NCBI RefSeq assembly: GCF_036010485.1
Contig: NZ_CP108568.1
Coordinates: forward strand, 6,866,001 to 6,930,000
Length of the DNA stretch: 64,000 nucleotides
Source: Streptomyces sp. NBC_01198
GTDB taxonomy: Bacteria > Actinomycetota > Actinomycetes > Streptomycetales > Streptomycetaceae
Direction of reading: 5' to 3'
Of the stretch, positions 6,849 through 14,992 are shown in pieces. The notes beneath the pieces are model-generated. The model searched no databases and was not told the DNA's origin. It saw only the letters and a program-made list of their open reading frames with translations. The translations under genes were made by a program, and so were the position numbers. Numbering within the stretch: the first letter of the stretch is position 1; each line of letters starts with the position of its first letter.

Positions 6849-9569
6849 ATGGATCTTCGATGGCCGCGGCGCAAGCGGTGGTTGGCCGGGGCGGGGGCGC
6901 TCGCGGTTCTGGTGGCGGGCGGCGCGGCCGTCGGAAGCGCCGCCGCGGCCGGCGGGGGCGGCGCGGTACACCGCAGTGACGCGATGCTCACCGGCGCCGG
7001 CGGTGTACGCCTGGACACCTCGTACTTCACCACCGGCGGCAGCGCCTGCCGGCCCGCGGTCCTGCTCGGCCACGGCTTCGGCGGCAGCAAGGCGGAGGTG
7101 CGCGGGCAGGCGGAGGCGCTGGCCCGGCACGGTTACGCCGTCCTGACCTGGTCCGCCCGCGGCTTCGGGTCCTCCACCGGCACGATCGGGCTCAACGCGC
7201 CGGACGGCGAGGGCGCCGACGTCAGCCGGCTGATCGACTGGCTGGCCGCCCGCCCCGACGTCCGGCTCGACGCGCCCGGCGACCCCCGGGTCGGCATCTC
7301 GGGCGTGTCCTACGGCGGCGCGATCTCGCTGCTGGCGGCCGGCTACGACCACCGGGTCGACGCCATCGCGCCCCGCGAGACGTACTGGAACCTCGCCGAC
7401 GCGCTCTTCCCGAACGACGTCTACAAGAAGCTCTGGGCCGGCATCTTCTTCTCCTCCGGATCGGCTCCCCTCCCCGGCGCCGCGCCGAAGGCGACAACGG
7501 CCCCGCCGGCCGCCACCCCGGCCGCCACCCCGGGCCGGCCGGCCTCCGCCGACCCGCTGTGCGGCCGCTTCAGCCCGGCGATCTGCGCGCTCTACCAGCG
7601 CGTCGCGACCGCCGGCCGGCCCGACGCGGCGGCCCGCACGCAGCTCGAAGCGCTCAGCCCCGCGGCGGTCGCGTCCCGTATCAAGGTCCCGGCGCTGATC
7701 GTGCAGGGCCAGACCGACTCGCTGTTCACGCTCGCGCAGTCCGACGCGATGGCCAAGGCGATCAGGGCGAACGGCGCACCGGTGGCCGTGGACTGGATCG
7801 CCGGCGGCCATGACGGCGGCGACACCGAGGACAGCCGGATCGACCGCCGGGTCACCGCGTGGTTCGACCACTACCTCAAAGGCAGCACCGGCACCGCCAC
7901 CGGCCCGGCCTTCCGGGTCACCCGCACCGGCGGCCTCGACTCCACCGACGGCAGCGTCGTCCTGCGCGGCGCGGACGCCGGCAGCTACCCGGGCTTGGAG
8001 GGCACCACCGCCCGGCGGATCGCGCTGACCGGCCGCGAGCAGCGGATCACCAACCCGGCGGGTGGCGCGCCGCCGGGGATCTCGGCGGTGCCCGGCACCG
8101 GCGCGCTCAGCGACCTGTCCTCGCTCGGCGCGGGCCTCTCGCTCGACATCCCCGGGCAGTACGCGCGGTTCGACTCGGCGCCGCTGGCCGGCAGCACCCA
8201 TCTGACCGGCGCGCCCACCGTCACCGTACGGGTGGCCACCGGCGCGCCCGACGCGGTGCTGTTCGGCAAGCTCTACGACGTCGCGCCGGGCGGCAAGGCC
8301 ACGCTGCCCGCGGCGCTCGCCGCCCCCGTCCGGGTGCAGGGCTCGCCGGACGGCAGCACGGTCACGCTGCGACTGCCCGCGGTGGACCACGACTTCGCCG
8401 CCGGCCACCGGATGCGCCTGGTGCTGGCGACCACCGACCTCGGCTACGCCTCGCCGGCCGCGCCCGCCACCGTGACCGTCTCGCTGGTCTCGCCGGACCT
8501 GACCGTGCCCGTCGACAGCGCGATGGGCGACGCCGCCGCCCCGCTGCCGTGGTGGGCCTGGGCGCTGCCGCCGCTGGCGCTGCTGGTCGCGGCGGCCCTG
8601 CTGGTCACCGGCCGCCACCGGGTGCGCCCGCGGCCCGCCGACCCGGCGCTGGCCGCGGTGCCGCTGCAGATCACCGGGCTGAGCAAGCGGTACGCCAAGT
8701 CGGCCGACCGCTACGCCGTACGTGACCTGTCCTTCCGGGTCGAACCCGGCCAGGTGCTCGGCCTGCTCGGCCCGAACGGCGCCGGCAAGACGACCACGCT
8801 GCGGATGCTGATGGGGCTGATCCGCCCTGACGACGGCGAGATCCGGGTGTTCGGCGAGGCGGTGCGCCCGGGGGCCCCGGTGCTGTCCCGGCTGGGCGCC
8901 TTCGTCGAGGGCGCCGGCTTCCTGCCCCATCTGACCGGACGCGCCAACCTGGAGCTGTACTGGCAGGCCACCGGCCGCCCCGAGCAGGACGCCCGGCTGG
9001 CCGAGGCCCTGGAGATCGCCGGGCTCGGCGAGGCCCTGGGGCGTGCGGTCCGCACGTACTCGCAGGGCATGCGGCAGCGGCTGGCCATCGCGCAGGCCAT
9101 GCTGGGCCTGCCCGACCTGCTGATCCTGGACGAGCCGACCAACGGCCTCGACCCGCCGCAGATCCGCGAGATGCGCGAGGTGCTGATCCGCTACGCGGCC
9201 GCCGGGCGCACGGTCATCGTCTCCAGCCACCTGCTGGCCGAGGTCGAGCAGAGCTGTACGCATCTGGTGGTGATGGACCGCGGGCAGCTGGTCACCTCGG
9301 GACCGGTCGCCGACATCATCGGCTCGGCCGACACCGTCCTGGTGGGTGTGGACGGCGAGATGTCGCAGAGCGTGGTGGACCAGGTCGCGGACCTGCCGGG
9401 GGTGGCCACCGCGGTCCGCGAGGAGGACGGGCTGCTCGCGGTGCTCGACGGCATGACCGCCGCGCAGTTCGTGGCCGAACTCGTCCGGCTCGGCGTGCCG
9501 GTGGCCCGGGTCGGGCCGCACCGCCGCCTGGAGGACGCCTTCCTGACCCTGATCGGAGGCTCGGCATGA
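6849..9569 (+). CDS. Membrane-tethered alpha/beta hydrolase (S15/CocE-like) fused to an ABC transporter ATPase
   Basis: A 906-residue fusion. Residues 12-30 form an N-terminal membrane anchor. Residues 45-560 are an X-Pro dipeptidyl-peptidase/cocaine-esterase-like hydrolase with nucleophile Ser154 in GVSYGG, a likely acid Asp in QTDSLF, a likely His in GGHDGG and the C-terminal jelly-roll. Residues about 565-590 (PWWAWALPPLALLVAAALL) are a second membrane helix. Residues 605-906 are a complete ABC ATPase: Walker A GPNGAGKT with Lys647, signature SQGMRQ, Walker B LLILDEP and H-loop SSH. With the N-terminus inside, the hydrolase would be extracellular and the ATPase cytosolic, so the order fits membrane topology. 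It overlaps the ABC-2 permease gene by 4 nt. The frame is continuous, so this is a true fusion, not an assembly join. The substrate is unknown. Confidence 0.9.
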   Translation: MDLRWPRRKRWLAGAGALAVLVAGGAAVGSAAAAGGGGAVHRSDAMLTGAGGVRLDTSYFTTGGSACRPAVLLGHGFGGSKAEVRGQAEALARHGYAVLTWSARGFGSSTGTIGLNAPDGEGADVSRLIDWLAARPDVRLDAPGDPRVGISGVSYGGAISLLAAGYDHRVDAIAPRETYWNLADALFPNDVYKKLWAGIFFSSGSAPLPGAAPKATTAPPAATPAATPGRPASADPLCGRFSPAICALYQRVATAGRPDAAARTQLEALSPAAVASRIKVPALIVQGQTDSLFTLAQSDAMAKAIRANGAPVAVDWIAGGHDGGDTEDSRIDRRVTAWFDHYLKGSTGTATGPAFRVTRTGGLDSTDGSVVLRGADAGSYPGLEGTTARRIALTGREQRITNPAGGAPPGISAVPGTGALSDLSSLGAGLSLDIPGQYARFDSAPLAGSTHLTGAPTVTVRVATGAPDAVLFGKLYDVAPGGKATLPAALAAPVRVQGSPDGSTVTLRLPAVDHDFAAGHRMRLVLATTDLGYASPAAPATVTVSLVSPDLTVPVDSAMGDAAAPLPWWAWALPPLALLVAAALLVTGRHRVRPRPADPALAAVPLQITGLSKRYAKSADRYAVRDLSFRVEPGQVLGLLGPNGAGKTTTLRMLMGLIRPDDGEIRVFGEAVRPGAPVLSRLGAFVEGAGFLPHLTGRANLELYWQATGRPEQDARLAEALEIAGLGEALGRAVRTYSQGMRQRLAIAQAMLGLPDLLILDEPTNGLDPPQIREMREVLIRYAAAGRTVIVSSHLLAEVEQSCTHLVVMDRGQLVTSGPVADIIGSADTVLVGVDGEMSQSVVDQVADLPGVATAVREEDGLLAVLDGMTAAQFVAELVRLGVPVARVGPHRRLEDAFLTLIGGSA

Positions 9570-10453
9570 GCGCCGCACCCCCCGCCCCCGCGCCCGCCCC
9601 CGCCTCCCCCCGGGCCGGCGCGGCCGGCTACCGGCCGGGCCGCACGCTGCGGCTGCGGGTCGAGGCCCGCAGGCAGCTGCGCCGGCGGCGCACCATGATC
9701 GTGGGCGCGCTGCTGGCGGCGCTGCCCTTCATCCTGATCGTCGCGTTCGCGATCGGCGGCACCCCCAAGGAGGGGCGCAACGGCCCCACCCTCATCGACA
9801 CCGCCACCGCCTCCGGCGCCAACTTCGCCGCGACCTGCCTGTTCGTCTCCGCAGGCTTCGTCCTGGTGGTGCCGGTGGCGCTGTTCTGCGGTGACACCGT
9901 CGCCTCCGAGGCGGGCTGGTCGAGCCTGCGGTACCTGCTGGCGGCGCCGGTGCCCAGGACCCGGCTGCTGAGCGTGAAGCTGGCGGTGGCGCTGGGCTTC
10001 AGCGCGGTGGCCCTGGTGCTGCTGCCCGCGGTCGCGCTGGTCGCCGGGACCGTCGCCTACGGGTGGGGCGATCTGGAGCTGCCCACCGGCGGTGCGCTGG
10101 CCTCGGGCGACGCGCTGCCCCGGCTGGCCGTCGCGGTGGCGTACATCTTCGTCAGCCAACTGGTCACCGCCGCCCTCGCGTTCTGGCTGTCGACCAAGAC
10201 CGACGCCCCGCTGGGGGCGGTCGGCGGCGCGGTCGGGCTGACGATCGTCGGAAACGTGCTGGACGCGGTGACCGCGCTCGGCTCGTGGCGGGACGTGCTG
10301 CCCGCGCACTGGCAGTTCTCCTGGGCCGACGCGCTGCAGCCCACGCTGGAGTGGACCGGCATGCTGCAGGGCGCCTCGGTGTCGGTGTCGTACGCGATCG
10401 TGCTGACCGCGCTGGCCTTCCGCGGGTTCCGCACCAAGGACATCGTGTCCTGA
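9566..10453 (+). CDS. ABC-2-type transporter permease
   Basis: A 295-residue membrane protein with a cytosolic Pro/Ala-rich N-terminus and about six transmembrane helices, the first around residues 48-68 (IVGALLAALPFILIVAFAI). The arrangement matches ABC-2 permeases that pair with DrrA-like ATPases. Its ATG overlaps the TGA of the hydrolase-ATPase gene (ATGA), so the two are translationally coupled. The permease presumably dimerises and is driven by the C-terminal ATPase domain of that fusion. Family assignment is firm; the cargo (drug, lipid, peptide or the hydrolase's product) is not known. Confidence 0.88.
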   Translation: MSAAPPAPAPAPASPRAGAAGYRPGRTLRLRVEARRQLRRRRTMIVGALLAALPFILIVAFAIGGTPKEGRNGPTLIDTATASGANFAATCLFVSAGFVLVVPVALFCGDTVASEAGWSSLRYLLAAPVPRTRLLSVKLAVALGFSAVALVLLPAVALVAGTVAYGWGDLELPTGGALASGDALPRLAVAVAYIFVSQLVTAALAFWLSTKTDAPLGAVGGAVGLTIVGNVLDAVTALGSWRDVLPAHWQFSWADALQPTLEWTGMLQGASVSVSYAIVLTALAFRGFRTKDIVS

Positions 10454-10666
10454 GCCGCCCCCGGCGGCCGCCGTGCCCGCGTCACCGCGGCTGGGCGGCG
10501 GCCGGAAACTGACCTGCGGTCATGTCATGGTCATGGAAGGGCAAAGGGAGGGCCATCCGGGTAAAACGGCGGCGGGAGAACGGCGGAGGCTCTTGTCCTG
10601 GGCATGCTCTGTGGGTCAGATCCCGTCATCCGTCTCGTGCGGTCGTCCTCCATACAGGGAGAGTCC

Positions 10667-12049
10667 ATGCGCACAGTCCGTCCGCGGTCCAGCGCCGCGG
10701 TCGCAGCGGTCGGGGCCACCGCCCTCACCGCCGCCGCCCTGATAGCTGCCCCGATCGGCGGCGCGGCGGCCGCCGCCCCCGCCGGTCACGCACCGGCCGT
10801 CAAGCCGGTGCCCGCGGTCGCCGGCCACCGGCTGATCCACGGGGTGAGCAGCCCGCTGAGCATCGCCCAGTGCCAGGCGACCTGGGGCATCAACTGCTAC
10901 AGCCCGCTGCAGTACCGGCAGGCGTACGACCTCAACCCGCTCTACCGCGCCGGCGTCACGGGCAAGGGCCGCACGATCGTCGTCGTCGACTCGTTCGGCT
11001 CGCCGACCATCCAGCACGACCTCGACGTCTACAGCGCCCAGTGGGGCCTCAAGAGCTCCAAGGTCCAGGTCGTCAAGTGGGGCCACGTGCCGCCGTTCGA
11101 CCCGACCAACCCCGACCACACCGGATGGGCCGGCGAGAGCACCCTCGACGTCGAGATGGCGCACGCGGTGGCGCCGGACGCGCACATCGTGCTGGTGGAG
11201 ACCGGGGTCGCGGAGACCGAAGGCGTCACCGGGCTGCCCGAGATGATGGACGCCGAGAAGTCCCTGATCGACCACGGCGTCGGCGATGTGATCACCCAGA
11301 GCTTCGGGGCGACCGAGAACACCTTCCCCGGCTTCGGCAAGGGCGACTTCTCCAGCATCCAGAAGCTGCGGTACGCCTTCCAGGACGCCGCCAGGCACGG
11401 CGTGACCGTGCTGGCCTCCTCCGGCGACGGCGGCCCGACCGACGCGATGGCCGACGGCAGCACCGACTACCCGTACCCGGTCAACTCCTGGCCGTCGGCG
11501 GACCCGCTGGTCACCTCGATCGGCGGCACCCAGCTGCACCTGGACGACAAGGGCGACCGCGTCGCGCCCGACAGCGTCTACAACGACTACGGAGCGGGCG
11601 GCGGCGGCCAGTCGCACGTCTTCACCCGGCCCGCCTACCAGAACGGCGTCAGGAACGTGGTCGGCGCCCGGCGCGGCACCCCGGACATCTCGATGGCCGC
11701 GGCGGTCGACGGCGGCGCGTGGGTGTACTCCAGCTACGACCCGACGGCCACCGGCTGGGACGTCTACGGGGGCACCAGCGAGGCCAGCCCGCTGTTCTCC
11801 GGCATCGTCGCGCTGGCCGACCAGCTCGGCGGCCACCGGGTGGGCGACATCCACCAGGCGCTGTACACGCTGGCGAAGGGCAACGCCAAGTTCACCGGCG
11901 TGGTGGACGTCAAGGACGGCACGGACAACAGCTACGACGGCGTCACCGGTTACACCGCGGTCAAGGGCTACGACATGGCGACCGGCGTCGGCACGCTGGA
12001 CGCCGCGCGGTTCGTTCCCGCGCTCGCTGTCACGAGCTGGCGGCGCTGA
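10667..12049 (+). CDS. Secreted sedolisin-type serine-carboxyl peptidase (S53)
   Basis: A 460-residue protein with a long Ala-rich signal peptide (cleavage after about residue 36), a short N-terminal stretch and an S53 catalytic domain. The Glu-x3-Asp pair (GESTLDVEMAHAVAP, Glu157 and Asp161) and the serine motif GGTSEASP (Ser371) are present, with the oxyanion Asp in the SSGDGG segment. A likely calcium site follows (YDMATGVGTLD). It would be an acid-active extracellular endopeptidase. The classical large pro-domain is short or missing, as in several actinobacterial members. ATG 10667 is preceded by AGGGAGAG; the longer frame from 10604 lacks a signal-peptide-like start. A perfect hairpin follows the stop. 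Confidence 0.88.
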   Translation: MRTVRPRSSAAVAAVGATALTAAALIAAPIGGAAAAAPAGHAPAVKPVPAVAGHRLIHGVSSPLSIAQCQATWGINCYSPLQYRQAYDLNPLYRAGVTGKGRTIVVVDSFGSPTIQHDLDVYSAQWGLKSSKVQVVKWGHVPPFDPTNPDHTGWAGESTLDVEMAHAVAPDAHIVLVETGVAETEGVTGLPEMMDAEKSLIDHGVGDVITQSFGATENTFPGFGKGDFSSIQKLRYAFQDAARHGVTVLASSGDGGPTDAMADGSTDYPYPVNSWPSADPLVTSIGGTQLHLDDKGDRVAPDSVYNDYGAGGGGQSHVFTRPAYQNGVRNVVGARRGTPDISMAAAVDGGAWVYSSYDPTATGWDVYGGTSEASPLFSGIVALADQLGGHRVGDIHQALYTLAKGNAKFTGVVDVKDGTDNSYDGVTGYTAVKGYDMATGVGTLDAARFVPALAVTSWRR

Positions 12050-12071
12050 CCGCGGCGGCGCCATCAGGACA

Positions 12072-12107
12072 GGTCACCGCCGTGCCCTCCCCGGTGCGGC
12101 GGTGACC
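12072..12107 (+). terminator. Hairpin terminator after sedolisin gene
   Basis: A perfect 11-bp stem (12072-12082 with 12097-12107) with a 14-base loop, 23 bp after the stop. Confidence 0.65.
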
Positions 12108-12180
12108 GCTGTGGTGCCCGATGCCGGAAAGGCCGGAGTTCGGCGGCGCGGTGGTTCAAGTGCGGTGTCTGTTAGGACTC

Positions 12181-12223
12181 TTGACAGTTGGGTGGTCCAG
12201 ACCAGCAATATTGGTCCAGACCA
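12181..12223 (+). promoter_or_regulatory. Chitinase promoter with two direct DasR-like boxes
   Basis: TGGTCCAGACCA occurs twice, at 12193-12204 and 12212-12223 (19-bp period). This matches the direct repeats of Streptomyces chitinase promoters and the DasR-responsive element, whose core is TGGTCTAGACCA. TTGACA at 12181-12186 is a consensus -35 and CAATAT (12206-12211) a possible -10, so bound repressor would cover the promoter. DasR is released by glucosamine phosphates, linking expression to chitin breakdown. Confidence 0.8.
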
Positions 12224-12269
12224 GCAGACCGCCGTCTGCTGATCCCCCCACCTGGAAGGAGCGCGGTCC

Positions 12270-13826
12270 ATGACCGGACCCGTTCGCAGACTCCCCGTCC
12301 GCGCACTGCTCACCGGACTCGTCACCGCCGCCGCCTCGGCAGGGCTCGCCCTGACCGGCACCGGCACCGGCACCGCCCACGCGGCCACCGCACTGCCCAG
12401 CCACATAGCGGCGCCGTACTTCGAGGCCTACAACGGCGACAGCCTCTCCGGCCTCGCCGCCGCCTCGGGCAACAAGTACCTGACGATGGCCTTCATCCAG
12501 ACCCCCTCGGTCGGCTCCTGCACCCCGTACTGGAACGGCGACAGCTCGCTGCCGATCAGCCAGGGGAACTTCGGCAGCGACATCGACACCATCCAGGCCG
12601 GCGGCGGCGACGTCATCCCGTCGTTCGGCGGTTACGCGGCCGACAACAGCGGCACCGAGATCGCCGACAGCTGCACCAACGTCGGCTCGATCGCCGCCGC
12701 GTACGAGAAGGTCATCACCACCTACGACATCAGCCGGATCGACCTGGACATCGAGGACAACTCGCTGACCAACTCCGCCGGCATCGACCGCCGCAACAAG
12801 GCCGTCAAGCAGGTGCAGGACTGGGCGGCCGCCAACGGGCGCCCGATCCAGTTCTCCTACACCCTGCCGACCACCACCCACGGCCTCGAAGGCGGCTCCG
12901 TCGGCTCCGGCAGCGGCCTGGCCGTCCTGCAGAACGCGGTGAGCAACGGCGTCAAGCTGGACGTCGTCAACATCATGACGTTCGACTACTACGACAACGC
13001 CACCCACAACATGGCCACCGACACCCAGACCGCCGCCCAGGGCCTGCACGACCAGCTCGGCCAGCTCTACCCGTCGAAGACCGACGCGCAGCTGTGGAAC
13101 ATGGTGGGCGTCACCGAGATGCCCGGCATCGACGACTTCGGCCCCGCCGAGACCTTCACCACCGCCAACGCCACCTCCGTCTACAACTGGGCGGTCAGCA
13201 AGGGCATCAACACGCTGTCCTTCTGGGCCCTGCAGCGCGACAACGGCGGCTGCCCCGGTCAGGGCGGCTCCGACTCCTGCTCGGGCACCACGCAGAGCAC
13301 CTGGCAGTTCAGCCACACCTTCGAGCCGTTCAACGGCGGCAGCACCCCGCCGCCGGCCAACGACTTCTCGGTGACGCTGTCCCCGGCGGCGGCCACGGTC
13401 ACCGCGGGCGGCTCCGCCACCTCCAGCGTGCACACCGCGGTGACCACCGGCTCCGCGCAGTCGGTGTCCCTCTCGGTCAGCGGCGCGCCGTCCGGGGTCA
13501 CCGCCTCGGTCAGCCCCGGCTCGGTCACCGCGGGTGGCAACGCCACCCTGTCGGTGTCCACCAGCGCGTCGGCGGTCTCGGGGAAGTACACGCTGACGGT
13601 CACCGGCACGGCCGGCGGCACCAGCCACTCGGCGGCCTACACCCTGACGGTCACCGGCGGCACCACCGGCTGCACCGCGGCGCCGTGGAGCAGCTCGGCG
13701 ATCTACGTGGGCGGCAACACCGTCTCCTACGGTGGCCACACCTGGAAGGCCAAGTGGTGGACGACCGGCGAGACCCCCGGCACCACCGGCGAGTGGGGAG
13801 TCTGGCAGGACCTCGGCGCCTGCTAG
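12270..13826 (+). CDS. Secreted GH18 chitinase with Ig-like and CBM5/12 domains
   Basis: A 518-residue protein: signal peptide (cleaved near AHA-A, residue 37), GH18 barrel (about 42-350), an Ig-like beta domain (about 365-460) and a C-terminal chitin-binding CBM5/12 module (CTAAPWSSSAIYVGG..WWTTGETPG..WGVW). The GH18 motif reads SRIDLDIE: Asp158, Asp160 and the acid Glu162 are intact, while the first Asp of the usual DxxDxDxE is Ser. That variant is typical of the chitinase subgroup around Pyrococcus furiosus ChiA. It should hydrolyse chitin outside the cell. AAGGAG lies upstream of ATG 12270. The second GH18 gene at 59.2 kb belongs to the same subgroup with a Thr at that position. Confidence 0.92.
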   Translation: MTGPVRRLPVRALLTGLVTAAASAGLALTGTGTGTAHAATALPSHIAAPYFEAYNGDSLSGLAAASGNKYLTMAFIQTPSVGSCTPYWNGDSSLPISQGNFGSDIDTIQAGGGDVIPSFGGYAADNSGTEIADSCTNVGSIAAAYEKVITTYDISRIDLDIEDNSLTNSAGIDRRNKAVKQVQDWAAANGRPIQFSYTLPTTTHGLEGGSVGSGSGLAVLQNAVSNGVKLDVVNIMTFDYYDNATHNMATDTQTAAQGLHDQLGQLYPSKTDAQLWNMVGVTEMPGIDDFGPAETFTTANATSVYNWAVSKGINTLSFWALQRDNGGCPGQGGSDSCSGTTQSTWQFSHTFEPFNGGSTPPPANDFSVTLSPAAATVTAGGSATSSVHTAVTTGSAQSVSLSVSGAPSGVTASVSPGSVTAGGNATLSVSTSASAVSGKYTLTVTGTAGGTSHSAAYTLTVTGGTTGCTAAPWSSSAIYVGGNTVSYGGHTWKAKWWTTGETPGTTGEWGVWQDLGAC

Positions 13827-13860
13827 CCCGCGTCTGACAAACCCGCCAGGTCCGCGGTCC

Positions 13861-13897
13861 GGCGGCCGGGCCGCCCCGGATTCGGGGTCCGGCCGCC
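13861..13897 (+). terminator. Hairpin terminator after chitinase gene
   Basis: A 9-bp perfect outer stem (13861-13869 with 13889-13897) encloses a second perfect 5-bp hairpin (13874-13878 with 13883-13887), 35 bp after the chitinase stop. Confidence 0.65.
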
Positions 13898-13904
13898 GAT
13901 CCTC

Positions 13905-13949
13905 TAAAGTCGCACCGACGTCTACGGGAATGTAGTCGCAGCTGTAGTC
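13905..13949 (+). promoter_or_regulatory. uppP promoter region with CTAC-N6-GTAG operator
   Basis: TAAAGT at 13905-13910 may be a -10 box. Directly downstream is CTAC (13922-13925), six bases, GTAG (13932-13935), the same core and spacing as the perfect dyad at 1164-1189. TGTAGTC then recurs at 13943-13949, 12 bp after the copy at 13931-13937. The arrangement suggests a repressor that blocks early transcription of uppP. Confidence 0.5.
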
Positions 13950-13995
13950 GGAGCGGGCCGGGCCAGTACCGGCAGACCAGGGGACAGGACCACCC

Positions 13996-14832
13996 ATGAG
14001 TGCCATCGGCATCGGCCAGGCCGTCATCCTCGGAATCGTGGAAGGAGTGACCGAGTTCCTGCCGGTCTCCTCCACCGGCCATCTGAAGCTGGTCGAGGGC
14101 CTGATGAACATCAAGGTGGACGACGACGCGGTCGTCGGCTTCACCGCGGTGATCCAGGTCGGTGCCATCGCGGCGGTGTTCGTCTACTTCTTCAAGGACA
14201 TCATGCGGTTCGTCAGCGCGTGGCTGCGCGGGCTGACGAACAAGAGGGAGCGCGACAACCACGACTACAAGTTCACCTGGTGGGTGATCTACTCCACGAT
14301 CCCGATCGTGGTCGTCGGCCTGGCGGCCAAACCGCTGATCGACGGTCCGCTCGGCTCGCTGTGGGTGGTCGCCCTGTCGCTGATCGGCGGCAGCATAGTG
14401 ATGTGGGCCGCGGAGCAGATGGCCAGGTTCAAGCGCGGTGAGCAGGACGTGACGCTCAAGGACGCCATGTACGTCGGCTCCGCGCAGATCCTGGCGCTGC
14501 TCTTCCCCGGTTTCTCGCGCTCCGGGGCGACCATCTCCACCGCGCTGATCCGCGACCTGGACCGGATGGCGGCCACCCGGCTGTCGTTCTTCCTCGGCCT
14601 GCCCGCGCTCACCGGCGCCGGGCTGTACGAGCTCAAGGACGCCACCGGCGGCGGGGTGAGCGGCGGCGCGCTCGCGGTCGGCACCCTGGTGTCGTTCGTG
14701 GTCGCCTACGCCTCCATCGCGTGGCTGCTGCGTTTCGTCGCGCGGCACTCCTTCAACGCCTTCGTGATCTACCGGATCGTGGTCGGCCTCATCCTGATCG
14801 GGCTGCTGGCGACCAACGTGCTGGACGCCTGA
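13996..14832 (+). CDS. uppP: Undecaprenyl-diphosphatase
   Basis: A 278-residue polytopic membrane enzyme of the UppP/BacA family that removes one phosphate from undecaprenyl diphosphate, recycling the carrier for peptidoglycan and other wall polymers. The glutamate-rich motif EGVTEFLPVSSTGH (residues about 16-29) and the P-G-x-S-R-S-G motif (LFPGFSRSGATIS) are both complete. Length is normal. Overexpression of such enzymes gives bacitracin resistance. It follows a possible BlaI-like operator and is followed by a strong terminator, so it is probably monocistronic. Together with the PAP2 phosphatase it could form a carrier-recycling regulon. Confidence 0.96.
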   Translation: MSAIGIGQAVILGIVEGVTEFLPVSSTGHLKLVEGLMNIKVDDDAVVGFTAVIQVGAIAAVFVYFFKDIMRFVSAWLRGLTNKRERDNHDYKFTWWVIYSTIPIVVVGLAAKPLIDGPLGSLWVVALSLIGGSIVMWAAEQMARFKRGEQDVTLKDAMYVGSAQILALLFPGFSRSGATISTALIRDLDRMAATRLSFFLGLPALTGAGLYELKDATGGGVSGGALAVGTLVSFVVAYASIAWLLRFVARHSFNAFVIYRIVVGLILIGLLATNVLDA

Positions 14833-14855
14833 CCAGCGGCGCAACATGCCGTAGG

Positions 14856-14879
14856 GGGCCGGGCCGTGCGGCCCGGCCC
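14856..14879 (+). terminator. Terminator after uppP
   Basis: An 11-bp GC stem (14856-14866 with 14869-14879), probably with the innermost pair open, followed by TTGCTT. Confidence 0.75.
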
Positions 14880-14921
14880 TTGCTTCCACCGCATAGTTCA
14901 CGACTTATTTTTTGATGTGTA

Positions 14922-14950
14922 TTGACTCCCCGACAGGCGGCCCCTAGCGT
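14922..14950 (+). promoter_or_regulatory. Predicted vegetative promoter of the ricin/beta-helix gene
   Basis: TTGACT (14922-14927), exactly 17 bp, TAGCGT (14945-14950). It lies in a locally AT-rich patch about 43 bp before the GTG start. Confidence 0.6.
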
Positions 14951-14992
14951 CCACACCGCATCGCGACCCCACAACGCGACGAGGAGACACGT

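Noticed and set aside
6672..9578. 968-codon open frame on the minus strand
   Set aside because: It is antisense to the hydrolase-ABC fusion, has Arg/Gly/Ala-rich composition without domains, and reflects the codon bias of the real plus-strand gene.
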